A DNA stretch of 64,000 nucleotides from Phaeodactylibacter luteus (GTDB taxonomy: Bacteria > Bacteroidota > Bacteroidia > Chitinophagales > Saprospiraceae): NCBI RefSeq assembly GCF_007993045.1, contig NZ_VOOR01000003.1, positions 1 to 64,000 of the forward strand, in the 5' to 3' direction. Below the pieces are notes generated by a model, which worked only from the letters and a program-made list of their open reading frames with translations, was not told where the DNA came from and made no database searches. Within the stretch, counting starts at the first letter, position 1. Each line of letters begins with the position of its first letter. Below, piece after piece: positions 43,435 to 51,708 of this stretch. A program made the translations under genes and the position numbers.

Positions 43435-43809
43435 ATGAAAGCGCTCTTTGCCTTTTGTTTCCTGTCGCTATTGGCTACCGCCCGCTCTACCCCAGTTGAG
43501 GCACAGGTTGTCGCCTGGAGGGATACCACCGAGGCCGACTTGGGCGATATCCTGCACTTGCAACCAGCCACTCACGACTTCTATTTCACCAATACCTCTA
43601 CCGATACCCTGCGCATCGACAATGTCCGCCCCTCCTGCGGCTGTACTTCCCCGGAATGGGCAGCGGCAGCTATCCCTCCGGGGGGAGAGGGCTCAATACG
43701 CATTACTTATGATGCCAGGGATGTTGGCTACTTCCGCAAAAAGATAAAAGTCTACTTCAGCCGGCAGCGGAAGGCAGAACTGCTCTTCATCTCCGGGTTT
43801 GTAGAATAG
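43435..43809 (+). CDS. DUF1573 family exported protein
   Basis: A 124-residue protein with a signal peptide (about 1-24) and one DUF1573 Ig-like domain: DLGDILHLQPATHDFYFTNT, then SCGCTSPEWAAAAIPPGGEG and RKKIKVYF. Such domains are found in envelope-associated proteins of Bacteroidota; function unknown. It lies 9 bp after the DUF2452 gene and converges with the GT2 gene 6 bp away. Confidence 0.9.
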   Translation: MKALFAFCFLSLLATARSTPVEAQVVAWRDTTEADLGDILHLQPATHDFYFTNTSTDTLRIDNVRPSCGCTSPEWAAAAIPPGGEGSIRITYDARDVGYFRKKIKVYFSRQRKAELLFISGFVE

Positions 43810-43815
43810 CCCTGC

Positions 43816-44721
43816 TCAAAAGCGGGTATTGAGCCAAAGGCCAAGCTTGTACAGATCAAATGCCCACATCGGGGCCCTGCCGGTGCACAGCCACCGCTCA
43901 AGCGAAGGCTCCAATATTTTTAGCACGGCTGCTGAAAGGCGGCCAGCGCCCCAGCTTTCTACCTTTGCCCCCAGGTTGGACAAACGGGTAGACACCCGCT
44001 CTCCCCGGCCAATGAGCTTTCTAAGGTTAGCCACCCCCTGCCTGGTCTTCTCCAAGAACACCGCTGCCGGCTCAAGCCCCAAATGGGCCACGGGGTTGTC
44101 GAGGTGAATGACCGCTATCCCTGCGTCTCTGAGCTGTGCCCCAAAACGCGTATCCTCATGGCCATAGCCCTCAAGAGACTCATCAAATGGGAAGCGCAGG
44201 GCTATATCCCTGGGGATGAGAAAATTATTGGTCATAAATGCATGGTATGGCCGGGCTTTGCGGGCCGCCACTGACATAGACTCCCGCTCTGCCCCATAGC
44301 GCCAGTGGAAGAGCAGCGCCGGGTCTGCAGGTGGCTCGCGCTCATAAACCCGGCCGCCGTAAAGGACAGCTGCCGGTTGGAGGTGGGCAGCATAGCACTG
44401 CAGGAAGTCGGTACGGGCAAGCCCCCCATCCCCATCCAGGAACAATAGGTAAGGGCAGCTGGCCCGCTGCGCCATGATGTTGCGGATACGGGAACGGCCC
44501 ACATTGGCAGGCAGCTCCTCCCAGCGGATGCCCTTTTCAGCCCGCATATCGCTGTTGATGGCTTTCCAGTGTTCGCCAGAGCCGTCATCCAGCGCAAAAA
44601 CCTCCACAGGGAAAGGGCAAGATGTTGCCTGATCGCGCAGCCCGCACAAAAAAGTACGGACGTCATAATTGTAAACCGGCACCAGCACGCTGATGCCTTT
44701 CTGCCATGCTTCCTTCTCCAT
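43816..44721 (-). CDS. Family 2 glycosyltransferase
   Basis: A 301-residue GT-A fold glycosyltransferase. Visible are VLVPVYNYDVRTFL at the nucleotide-binding start, ALDDGSGEH, the metal-binding FLDGDGG, and GYGHEDTRFGAQLRDAG with the catalytic-base ED. It transfers a sugar from an activated nucleotide donor to an unknown acceptor. No further glycan genes are nearby, so pathway assignment is not possible. The start at 44721 gives MEKEAWQKGISVLVPVYN. Confidence 0.93.
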   Translation of the reverse strand: MEKEAWQKGISVLVPVYNYDVRTFLCGLRDQATSCPFPVEVFALDDGSGEHWKAINSDMRAEKGIRWEELPANVGRSRIRNIMAQRASCPYLLFLDGDGGLARTDFLQCYAAHLQPAAVLYGGRVYEREPPADPALLFHWRYGAERESMSVAARKARPYHAFMTNNFLIPRDIALRFPFDESLEGYGHEDTRFGAQLRDAGIAVIHLDNPVAHLGLEPAAVFLEKTRQGVANLRKLIGRGERVSTRLSNLGAKVESWGAGRLSAAVLKILEPSLERWLCTGRAPMWAFDLYKLGLWLNTRF

Positions 44722-45055
44722 CTTCGAAAATTAGGCAATCCTTTAGAATTCCCACAGGATTAAACTTGCCAGCTCCGGGCATAGCCCTTAACTTTAAGAG
44801 CGTATTGGGACTTTAGCAATCGGTCTATCCCGCTAGACAGCGGGACACTTTTTCGCTTATACCAGGCTACTGAAGCCCAGCAAGCTGGCCAAAAAAACAC
44901 AGTGCGGCTGCCTGCCTTCCTCAAAAAACTTATATCCAGCCCAGGCAAAGGGGAAGGCCATGCCCTAAGCCTCGGGCGGTACTTAGCAAGCCCATCATCC
45001 AAAACGCTTTTGAGCAGAAGCTGGCCTGGCAAAAAGCCAGCAACAACCGGTCATC
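44722..45055. other. Divergent intergenic region with a short hairpin
   Basis: 334 bases between the GT2 gene and the GH13-like gene. It contains TCCCGCT-AGAC-AGCGGGA (44828-44845) followed by CACTTTTT, which looks like a terminator on the plus strand, although no plus-strand gene ends upstream. It could be a leader attenuator for the GH13-like gene or a relic. Nothing else is seen. Confidence 0.4.
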
Positions 45056-46915
45056 ATGAAAACACCACGCCTCCTTCTTTTATTGCTTGCCCTGGCTGCC
45101 CACACTGGCCTGCAGGCCCAAGACTTCCTGCTGCAGGGCTGCTATTGGAACTGTCCGGAGGATGAGCCCGGCAGCTTGCCGGATTCAGCCACGCTCAGTT
45201 TCTGGCTGGACAAGATGGCCAATCAGGCGCCAGAGCTGACGCACGCCGGCTTCACTGCCATCTGGCTCCCCAACCTTGCCCCCTCTTCCCCTCCTGAGGT
45301 CAAGAGTTTTCTGCGCAGCCTGGAACAGCAGGGGCTACTGCCAGTAGCACAAGCCAAACCCCCTTCCGATTCCCTATCCCGCCTGGCCAGCTACCTGACA
45401 GCCTTCCGGGATAGCCTTGGCGTAACCGATTTTACATTTGGGGCCGCCCGGCCTTCCCCCTCAGCATTTGCCAGCCTGGCCCGCGAGCTAGAACGCCAAG
45501 CCCTCACGCCAGGGCTGTTGATCGTTGAAGCCGGACAGCCCTCCGGCAGCAGAAACCTGCCTAAATGGCTCATCAGCACTCTGGCCGAACTGCGCGACAG
45601 TGCTTCTACCGTTTCGCCCAGGGTCTATGATTATGAACTGCGGGAGGCCCTCCGCCGGGCTTCAGCCGACAGCACTTTCGACGCAAGGCTGGTTTTCGAG
45701 CGCAGCCTGCGCGATGCGCACGCCCTTTCTGGTTATCATGTGGTCACCCTCGCCAACCATCCTATCTATAAAAACCAGAACGGGAAAATGGGCGATGCAG
45801 ACGACCTTATGCAAGACCCTCTGCTTGCCTATGCCTACCTGCTCACCAATAACCAAATTGGCTTGCCCAGCATTTACTACGGCGATTACTACGGCGCAGA
45901 TGCAGAGCTGGCAGAATTCCTCGATAAGCCTGCACTGCAGCAGCACATCAACCAATTGATCAGTATTCATCAGCAGTACATCTTCAACGCCACTTCCGTA
46001 GAGTACCTCAATGCCCGGGCATCTGGCCGACGCTCAGCGTATCTGCAGGGCGACTCCACCCGAGCCTTGGTTTTCCAGCTTGATGGGGCTGCTACCCCGG
46101 CGGGGAAAAGCAAATACCCCAAGGGCAGCAAAGATGTGGTTGTCGCTATCAATTTTGGGGCAGATACTTTGGACCTCTGGCAGCACATCAATGCGGCACA
46201 TGCCCAGCCAGGAGATTTTTTTGAGGACGTGACAGGGCTCGCCCTCGCTCCCCGGCTTACCATCGAGCCGGCAGACAGCGCAAACGGCACCTACGAGCGG
46301 GTACACATACAGGTGCCGCCCAAATCCTATGGCATTTGGGTACAAGGGCGTACGCCCAAGGTAGTGCCCAGCAGGGTAAAACTGACTACGGAGCCTTACA
46401 CCAACCGGGTAGAGCTGACTTGGGAGGTTGCGTACGAGCGCAAAGTACTAGGGTATGAAGTAGAGCGGTCGATCAATGGAGGGCCCTACCAAAAAATCAA
46501 AAGCCTTGCCCCCATTGGCAAAGGCAAGGAAGCCGCTTCCTACCTCTTCCTTGACCAAGATGTTTTCCCAGAAGAGGAGCTCCGCTACCGGGTTAAACTG
46601 TTGGACACAGAGGGCGGAGTAGAGATGAGCCCGCCGTGTACAACCCGCCTGCTGCGCCCTGTGCTTCAATTTGAGCTCCTACAGCCCCCTGGGCAGCACA
46701 TCTGCGCGGTCAGGGTAAAGAGCAACTACAAAGGTAAAACACGGATCGGGGTGTTTGATGTCCGTGGGCGACCGGTATTTGAACAAGACCAAAACTTAAA
46801 CCGGGGGGAGAACACGACGCAAATCAACCTGCAGCAGCTGCCAAGCGGGGTGTACTATGTCAAATTCTTGGAAGAAGGGAAAGCCCTATGGAGCACCAAG
46901 GTGGTAAAGCTATAG
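45056..46915 (+). CDS. Degenerate GH13 (alpha-amylase-like) secreted protein, T9SS tail
   Basis: A 619-residue secreted protein with a signal peptide (about 1-21). Residues about 24-420 follow the alpha-amylase barrel plan: DFLLQGCYWNCPED, HAGFTAIWLPNL, DFTFGAARPS, LLIVEAGQ, RVYDYELREALRRA, VVTLANHPIYKNQN and GLPSIYYGDYYG. The nucleophile Asp is Gly129 and the third catalytic Asp after NH is Pro236; only Glu158 remains. The segment normally holding the B domain is missing. An FN3-like domain (about 435-530) and a Por sorting tail follow. Likely a starch- or glucan-binding non-enzyme. Confidence 0.75.
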   Translation: MKTPRLLLLLLALAAHTGLQAQDFLLQGCYWNCPEDEPGSLPDSATLSFWLDKMANQAPELTHAGFTAIWLPNLAPSSPPEVKSFLRSLEQQGLLPVAQAKPPSDSLSRLASYLTAFRDSLGVTDFTFGAARPSPSAFASLARELERQALTPGLLIVEAGQPSGSRNLPKWLISTLAELRDSASTVSPRVYDYELREALRRASADSTFDARLVFERSLRDAHALSGYHVVTLANHPIYKNQNGKMGDADDLMQDPLLAYAYLLTNNQIGLPSIYYGDYYGADAELAEFLDKPALQQHINQLISIHQQYIFNATSVEYLNARASGRRSAYLQGDSTRALVFQLDGAATPAGKSKYPKGSKDVVVAINFGADTLDLWQHINAAHAQPGDFFEDVTGLALAPRLTIEPADSANGTYERVHIQVPPKSYGIWVQGRTPKVVPSRVKLTTEPYTNRVELTWEVAYERKVLGYEVERSINGGPYQKIKSLAPIGKGKEAASYLFLDQDVFPEEELRYRVKLLDTEGGVEMSPPCTTRLLRPVLQFELLQPPGQHICAVRVKSNYKGKTRIGVFDVRGRPVFEQDQNLNRGENTTQINLQQLPSGVYYVKFLEEGKALWSTKVVKL

Positions 46916-46950
46916 GGCGCAAACCAGATTCCCGTTTTTTGCCGTTAATA

Positions 46951-47270
46951 TGGGGCCTGCCCCTGCCAGCGGGCAGGTGCCGCTATGCTCCGGGGCTCGC
47001 TATCCGCTCGGCCCTGTCGGGCTTGCCACCCCTGCGCAGCGCTAGTGCCTTAAGTCATAAACCTCTGATACTTAAGTTGAAGTTATTTTCCGGCTAATCA
47101 AGGCTAAGGTTCGCTCCTTTAGCCCGAGCTAAAGGAGCGGTTCTTTAACGAAGAGTAGGCGGAAAAGAACGAAACTTGGGGTGGCAAGGATTTATGGCTT
47201 GAGGCACTAGGCCAATGCCAAGCTAAAGCCCGAAAAACATAATCGCCAGCGACATTTTGGCCTACGCCCA
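46951..47270 (-). repeat. R1 repeat, subtype I (copy i), split by element A3
   Basis: CCTGCC-AGCG-GGCAGG, the GGGGCTCGC..GCTCGGCCC block and GCGCAGCGCTAG run to 47044. After element A3 the repeat resumes with TAGGCCAATGCCAAGCTAAAGCCCG and continues to about 47270. The copy at 2001 is the uninterrupted form. It lies between the convergent GH13-like and rimM genes. Confidence 0.85.
47044..47207 (+). mobile_element. Family A TIR element, copy A3 (about 164 bp), inserted in R1
   Basis: Begins GTGCCTTAAGTCATAAA and ends TTTATGGCTTGAGGCAC. CTAG lies at 47041-47044 and 47207-47210. The central hairpin is longest here: GCTCCTTTAGC / GCTAAAGGAGC. Orientation is opposite to A1 and A2. Its surrounding R1 sequence shows both the site and its duplication. 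Confidence 0.92.
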
Positions 47271-47275
47271 AGAAG

Positions 47276-47788
47276 CTATAGCTCAAGCAAGCCTTCGGGC
47301 AGGTCCATAAGCACCCGCTTACCTTCTGGGTCAATGGCTTCGATGAAAGCTTCATGCAGCGGGACAAGGACTTCGCGCTCCCCATACCTGACCGTGGCCA
47401 TAATCTGCTGCGGGTACTCCTCTATCCTGATGATGGGCCCAATTTCGCCAGTGCTTGCTTCATCCAGTATGAACCCTTCCAGCAGGTGGAAATCTTCGGC
47501 CTCCTCTAGTTCGAGATCTGTACTCCGCATCAGGATGTCCTGCCCGATCAGTGGCTGGGCTTCTTCTTTTTTCCCTATGTCTTCAAACTTAAGGACCAAA
47601 GGGTTCGAGAGCAGCGTCTTCTCTAGGAAAAAGGGCGCAGGGTGGCCCCCAACGGTAGCAAAAAGCACGGTCGCATTGAGCAGTGCTTGCTCGTAAGCTT
47701 CCGCTACCTGTACCCGTATCCCACCTTCGTGCCCGTGGGTCTTCCCAAACCGGCCGACCTTTACAAACTCTGTTCCTCCCTGGCTCAT
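47276..47788 (-). CDS. rimM: 16S rRNA processing factor RimM
   Basis: A 170-residue ribosome maturation factor that helps assemble the head of the 30S subunit around protein S19. The N-terminal barrel starts FVKVGRFGKTHGHEGGIRV; the second domain (PRC barrel) holds DFHLLEGFILDEASTGEIG and VLVPLHEAFIEAIDPEGKRV. The ATG at 47788 is chosen because it overlaps the preceding stop by four bases (ATGA); a longer frame lies inside that gene. Usual partners rpsP and trmD are absent. It is the last gene of the mnmA unit. Confidence 0.95.
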   Translation of the reverse strand: MSQGGTEFVKVGRFGKTHGHEGGIRVQVAEAYEQALLNATVLFATVGGHPAPFFLEKTLLSNPLVLKFEDIGKKEEAQPLIGQDILMRSTDLELEEAEDFHLLEGFILDEASTGEIGPIIRIEEYPQQIMATVRYGEREVLVPLHEAFIEAIDPEGKRVLMDLPEGLLEL

Positions 47789-48585
47789 TGCTCGAATTTT
47801 AACAACTGCTGCCGGAACGTAAACCCACGCTCTGCGCGCTCCGGCCAGGGCAATGCCCCGCAATCTACATCATCGTTGATATCATAGGTATTGTTGCCAT
47901 CGGTATCGCAGCAAGTTACGCAAGTGCTGAAAAGCATAGCCACTTCCCGCTGTACCAGCCCGATCCCTCTTGCATATTGAGCCCGGTACTGCCTCAGCTC
48001 CCGGTCGGATACGTCCAAGGCGGCCTCCTCCACTGCGACTACCTCCTGCAGCACCGTATCTGGCAGTGCATAAGCCCGTTGATCATCTACAACCTGTAGT
48101 TCCAGCCCCACGAACAAAGGCAGCGCCTCCCCTGCTACATCCACTAAGGTATACTCATCGAAGTAGAGATGGAAGGGCCAGCGGGCACCTGGCCGAGGCG
48201 GGAAGGTGAGTTCCAGCATCCTGAGGTTGCCTTCGGTGCGCAAGGCTTGTTGCTCATTTTGTGAAAGCAAAAAAGAAGAAATAGGCGCCCAGGGCAAAGT
48301 ATCTGCTGCTCTTTGGTAGCGCTCCACCCGGTAAAGGACCTCTCCAGAAGGGCTTTCGAGCGAGTCGGCCACCACTTCCCGTATAAAAGTCGAGGTGCTG
48401 TCCCGGTTGGCCTGCCCCTGCCCCGGGAACCACACAATGGAATCAACCCGATATTCCCAAACATTGCCCGTTGCCAACGGGAAATAACTGAGGCCAAGGT
48501 CAGGGCTGACAGCCTCCGTTTCCCGCAAGCTTTCGCAACAGAGCAGGGTACACAAGGGCAAAAACAAAAAGAAGTGGCGCAACAT
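47785..48585 (-). CDS. Lipoprotein of unknown function in the mnmA-rimM unit
   Basis: A 266-residue lipoprotein (TLLCC, acyl Cys 16 or 17). The body is beta-rich: LGLSYFPLATGNVWEYRVDSI, then GEVLYRVERYQR and FPPRPGARWPFHLYFDEY, a form common in Bacteroidota surface lipoproteins of unknown role. Near the C-terminus a Cys-rich TCVTCCDTDGNN is striking. It is coupled to rimM by ATGA and starts 9 bp after mnmA, so it is co-expressed with tRNA and ribosome genes, with no evident link. Confidence 0.8.
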   Translation of the reverse strand: MLRHFFLFLPLCTLLCCESLRETEAVSPDLGLSYFPLATGNVWEYRVDSIVWFPGQGQANRDSTSTFIREVVADSLESPSGEVLYRVERYQRAADTLPWAPISSFLLSQNEQQALRTEGNLRMLELTFPPRPGARWPFHLYFDEYTLVDVAGEALPLFVGLELQVVDDQRAYALPDTVLQEVVAVEEAALDVSDRELRQYRAQYARGIGLVQREVAMLFSTCVTCCDTDGNNTYDINDDVDCGALPWPERAERGFTFRQQLLKFEQ

Positions 48586-48594
48586 ACCTATGTG

Positions 48595-49710
48595 TTAGTT
48601 TTGCCGGAGCCCGTCCATGAAGCTGCCGTGGATGATACCACCACCCACCACATCGTCGCCTTCATAAAAAACAGCTGACTGCCCGGGCGCGACCCCCTGC
48701 ACATTAGCATAAAAGTCGACCTGTACATTATTGCCCATGTTCGTAAGCTGGCTCATCGCCCCTTGGTCCTTATAGCGGATGCGGGTCACCGCTTCGAGCC
48801 CATCGGGAATGCGCTCGTACTTCATGTGGTTGACCTGCCCCACCTGCATGCCATTGCGGATGAGCTCGTCTTGAGTGCCCAGCACCACCGTATTCGTTTC
48901 CGGCTTGATTTCGGTCACGAACATCGGTTGCCCAAAGGCTACGCCTAGCCCTTTGCGCTGGCCAATCGTATAAAAAGGATAACCTTTGTGAGTGCCGATG
49001 ACCTCCCCGCTCGTATTGACAAATTGCCCACCGCTGACCCGCTCCTCCAGGCCATCTACCCGGCGCTTGAGGAACCCACGATAGTCATTGTCCGGCACAA
49101 AACAGATTTCATAGCTCTCAGCCTTCTTAGACAGCTCCGTATACCCCCAGTCTGCAGCCATTTGACGGACTTCAGGCTTGGTGTAAGGGCCGAGCGGGAA
49201 ACGGCTGCGCTGTAGGCATTCCTGACTGAGCCCCCAAAGCACGTAAGACTGATCTTTGTGCTCATCCTTGGCTTTGCTGATGTAATGCCGACCACCGCCC
49301 TGATTGATGAGGGCGTAATGCCCCGTGGCTATGAATTCGCAGTCGAGCGCATCAGCCCGTTTCAGCAGGGCGTTCCATTTGATGTGCGTATTGCAGAGCA
49401 CACAAGGGTTGGGGGTACGCCCCGCCAGGTATTCGTCCACAAAATTATCGATGACATAATCACCGAACTCCTCCCGGATATCTATGATAAAGTGATGGAA
49501 ACCGACCTTCACGGCTACCTCCCGGGCATCGTTGATGGAATCGAGGCTGCAACAGCCCGTTTCCTTTTTCGACCCTCCGGAGTTGGCGTAGTCCCAAGTT
49601 TTCATGGTAATGCCTACCACCTCATACCCCATGTCGTGCATCATCATAGCGGTGACCGTGCTGTCGATCCCTCCGCTCATGGCCACCAATACTCTTCCGT
49701 GCTTACTCAT
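48595..49710 (-). CDS. mnmA: tRNA-specific 2-thiouridylase MnmA
   Basis: A 371-residue enzyme that thiolates U34 of Lys, Glu and Gln tRNAs with sulfur from a persulfide relay. SGGIDST (residues 12-18) is the ATP pyrophosphatase loop. Cys106 in NPCVLCN and Cys203 in SYEICFVPD are the catalytic pair. The central and C-terminal beta domains (YPFYTIGQRKGLG, GQSAVFYEGDDVVGGG) are complete. It is the first gene of a three-gene minus-strand unit with a lipoprotein and rimM. A TACTTTTG box lies about 57 bp upstream. Confidence 0.97.
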   Translation of the reverse strand: MSKHGRVLVAMSGGIDSTVTAMMMHDMGYEVVGITMKTWDYANSGGSKKETGCCSLDSINDAREVAVKVGFHHFIIDIREEFGDYVIDNFVDEYLAGRTPNPCVLCNTHIKWNALLKRADALDCEFIATGHYALINQGGGRHYISKAKDEHKDQSYVLWGLSQECLQRSRFPLGPYTKPEVRQMAADWGYTELSKKAESYEICFVPDNDYRGFLKRRVDGLEERVSGGQFVNTSGEVIGTHKGYPFYTIGQRKGLGVAFGQPMFVTEIKPETNTVVLGTQDELIRNGMQVGQVNHMKYERIPDGLEAVTRIRYKDQGAMSQLTNMGNNVQVDFYANVQGVAPGQSAVFYEGDDVVGGGIIHGSFMDGLRQN

Positions 49711-50003
49711 GTTTGTAAATTCTTCACATTTGGCAGAGCGCTTGTCATCGCTCCGCTTTAACCGTACAAAAGTACAAATTTAGCCTTCGAATAGTTTAGC
49801 CGGACCGGAAGTATCCGGCCTGTAAATCAGGCCGCTGTACCTCTTGATGCCACACAAGGGCACAGACACGCCCTCCGGAATACAATTTTGTGCTATATTT
49901 GAAATGACACTGTTAAAAGATTCGTTCTTGAACTGCGCATTCATTTCTTCATGGAGCCCCTTGCCCCTAACGGCTCGGCGGCTGCCTAAAAACAGCAAGT
50001 GAT
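49711..50003. other. Divergent intergenic region between mnmA and the RlpA-like gene
   Basis: 293 bases. Apart from the candidate mnmA -7 boxes I find no certain element. A 72-codon minus-strand frame (49780-49998) has no start context or family resemblance and is not called. Confidence 0.4.
49767..49782 (-). promoter_or_regulatory. Candidate -7 boxes upstream of mnmA
   Basis: On the minus strand TAAATTTG and TACTTTTG lie side by side, each a perfect TAnnTTTG. The nearer is 57 bp from the mnmA start. No -33 element at normal spacing was recognised, so the exact start site is open. Confidence 0.45.
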
Positions 50004-50846
50004 ATGAAATTTCCCATCCGATTTTTGACCCTGGCCCTGCTACTGACTGCCTCTACCCTATTGGCACAGGAGGAATTTGGCGTAGCCTCTTATTACCACG
50101 ACAGCTTCCACGGCAATGAGACCGCTTATGGCGTCAAGTACGACAAAAAACAGCTGACTGCCGCACACCGGCAGCACCCTTTCGGCACCATGCTCAAGGT
50201 CACCCGCCTCGATGACAACCGCTCTGTGGTAGTAAAAGTGACCGATAAGGGGCCATACAAAAGGGGGCGTATCATTGACCTTTCCCGGGCTGCCGCCGAA
50301 AAAATAGGGCTGATCCGGGACGGGCTGACGGAGGTCAAAGTAGAGATTGTGGGCAGTGCCCCAAAAACTGAAGTAGCCAACAAAAGCCAAAAAACTAAAG
50401 AGCCCACTGTTGCCGCTAAAAACCAAGCAGCAGCTACCGCTGAAGTGGCTAAACCTGCCAAAAAGGCGACAGCAATAGCGGCGGATACCCAAGACAAAGG
50501 GGAAGCCCCCGCCCCCAAGCTTGTCGGCAAGGAATACCAGAAGTATGGCTTGTACAAGGTTTCTATCGAGCAGCCCGGGCAAACAGGCTTTGCTGTGCAG
50601 GTGGCGTCCCTGACCAACTACGAAAACGTCTTTAAGCAAGTAGCAGACCTGCAGGGCAAGTGGTTCGACAACGTCCTCATCAGCATAGAGGATGCCGGTA
50701 CGATCCCCATCTATAAAATCATGCTCGGCCCATTCGAGTCGGAAGCTGCAGCCAGCAATTACCGCAAGAACCTCCAAAAGAAACACAAAATCAAAGGCTT
50801 TGTGGTAGACCTCAACACCATTGAGTACAACAACCCCAAGCCCTAG
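50004..50846 (+). CDS. RlpA-like double-psi barrel protein with SPOR domain
   Basis: A 280-residue exported protein with a signal peptide (LALLLTASTLLAQ). Residues about 25-115 form the RlpA barrel: GVASYYHDSFHGNETAYG, HPFGTMLKVTRLD and KVTDKGPYKRGRIIDLS. In RlpA the Asp-containing segments serve glycan cleavage; here the Asp of VTDKGP is kept. A Lys/Ala-rich linker (about 116-185) leads to a SPOR domain (about 190-275, FAVQVASLTNYENVFKQVAD) that binds denuded septal peptidoglycan. Expected role: cell-wall remodelling at division. Confidence 0.92.
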   Translation: MKFPIRFLTLALLLTASTLLAQEEFGVASYYHDSFHGNETAYGVKYDKKQLTAAHRQHPFGTMLKVTRLDDNRSVVVKVTDKGPYKRGRIIDLSRAAAEKIGLIRDGLTEVKVEIVGSAPKTEVANKSQKTKEPTVAAKNQAAATAEVAKPAKKATAIAADTQDKGEAPAPKLVGKEYQKYGLYKVSIEQPGQTGFAVQVASLTNYENVFKQVADLQGKWFDNVLISIEDAGTIPIYKIMLGPFESEAAASNYRKNLQKKHKIKGFVVDLNTIEYNNPKP

Positions 50847-50896
50847 ATGTGCTAGGCCAGCCTCTCGTTCAAGATGGGTTAGGAAGCCTTAGGGTA

Positions 50897-50933
50897 AAAG
50901 AGGGGGCAGCGCGAAAGCCTTGCCCCCTCTTTT
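50897..50933. terminator. Bidirectional terminator
   Basis: Perfect twelve-pair stem AAAGAGGGGGCA / TGCCCCCTCTTT with a 12-base loop, with A and T runs at its two ends. It lies between the convergent RlpA-like and cohesin-like genes and can serve both. Confidence 0.92.
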
Positions 50934-50948
50934 GCGCTCAATGCGCAG

Positions 50949-51557
50949 CTATTCTACGCTTACCTGCCCGGCCTGTGGCTGCAAGCTCACGAGCTCTTCA
51001 TCGAGGTTGACCACTTCTATCGCGGTAGGGCTGTCTACAATCTGCAAAGGGCTGACCTGGCCGGCTTTGCCGATCACCTCAAAACAAACAGCATACAATG
51101 TACTGCCATCGGGGATAGTCGTCCCTTTTAGGGCATTGTCGATCCAGACTACAGGCATGACGCCCTCTGCTGCCCGTGTTGCGCCAAAATTTTGCCCACT
51201 GAGGTAAGGGAGGCCAAAGTTGGCCACCTCTTTGAGCTTAAGCACTGCGGGGTCCCAGGCTACCGTGTATTGCATGGAAAGCAGGCGGGTGAACTGTGTA
51301 GCTTTCAGGTCTACACATACCGTACCGCCGGCCTTGGCCACCGTTTCGGCGAAAGCCAGTTGGAGGACAGCATTGCTGATAGGCGGGGTGTAAAACGCTG
51401 AAGACTCTACAGCCGGGGTGTTTTCATCCACTGCCGGCGCCTCAGCAACGGGCGCAGCTTTTTCCTCTGCCCCGCTTTTCCCCTCTCCAGAGGGCTCAGC
51501 TTGGCAAGACATCACACTTAGGTTCAACAACAGGGCCCAAAAGAAAATCCGGTTCAT
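50949..51557 (-). CDS. Lipoprotein with cohesin-like domain
   Basis: A 202-residue lipoprotein (LSVMSC, acyl Cys 18; ATG at 51557 chosen over a TTG upstream). A Glu/Ala/Pro linker (about 20-50) is followed by a cohesin-type beta-sandwich (about 60-200): GTVCVDLKATQFTRLLSMQY, then WDPAVLKLKEV and GTTIPDGSTLYAVCFEVIG. Cohesins bind dockerins; no dockerin is recognisable in this window. In Bacteroidota such domains often stand alone, with unknown ligands. Confidence 0.85.
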   Translation of the reverse strand: MNRIFFWALLLNLSVMSCQAEPSGEGKSGAEEKAAPVAEAPAVDENTPAVESSAFYTPPISNAVLQLAFAETVAKAGGTVCVDLKATQFTRLLSMQYTVAWDPAVLKLKEVANFGLPYLSGQNFGATRAAEGVMPVVWIDNALKGTTIPDGSTLYAVCFEVIGKAGQVSPLQIVDSPTAIEVVNLDEELVSLQPQAGQVSVE

Positions 51558-51708
51558 ATACTTTTTGCCCAAAGGTAGGAATCCTTGCCGAAATTGCCGA
51601 CCGCGCGAGCCCCTGCTGCTTTCGCAAATAGGAATAACTTATTACCTTGTGCAGGGCTTTGTCCATTCGGATTCAAAGCTTGTTGCCCCACAAAAAATCC
51701 TAACACCA

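Noticed and set aside
44828-44852. Hairpin with T run called as a terminator
   Set aside because: The shape fits, but no plus-strand transcript ends there; it is left as an unassigned hairpin.
49780-49998. 72-codon minus-strand frame upstream of the RlpA-like gene
   Set aside because: No family resemblance, signal peptide or start context; it overlaps the expected promoters of two divergent genes.
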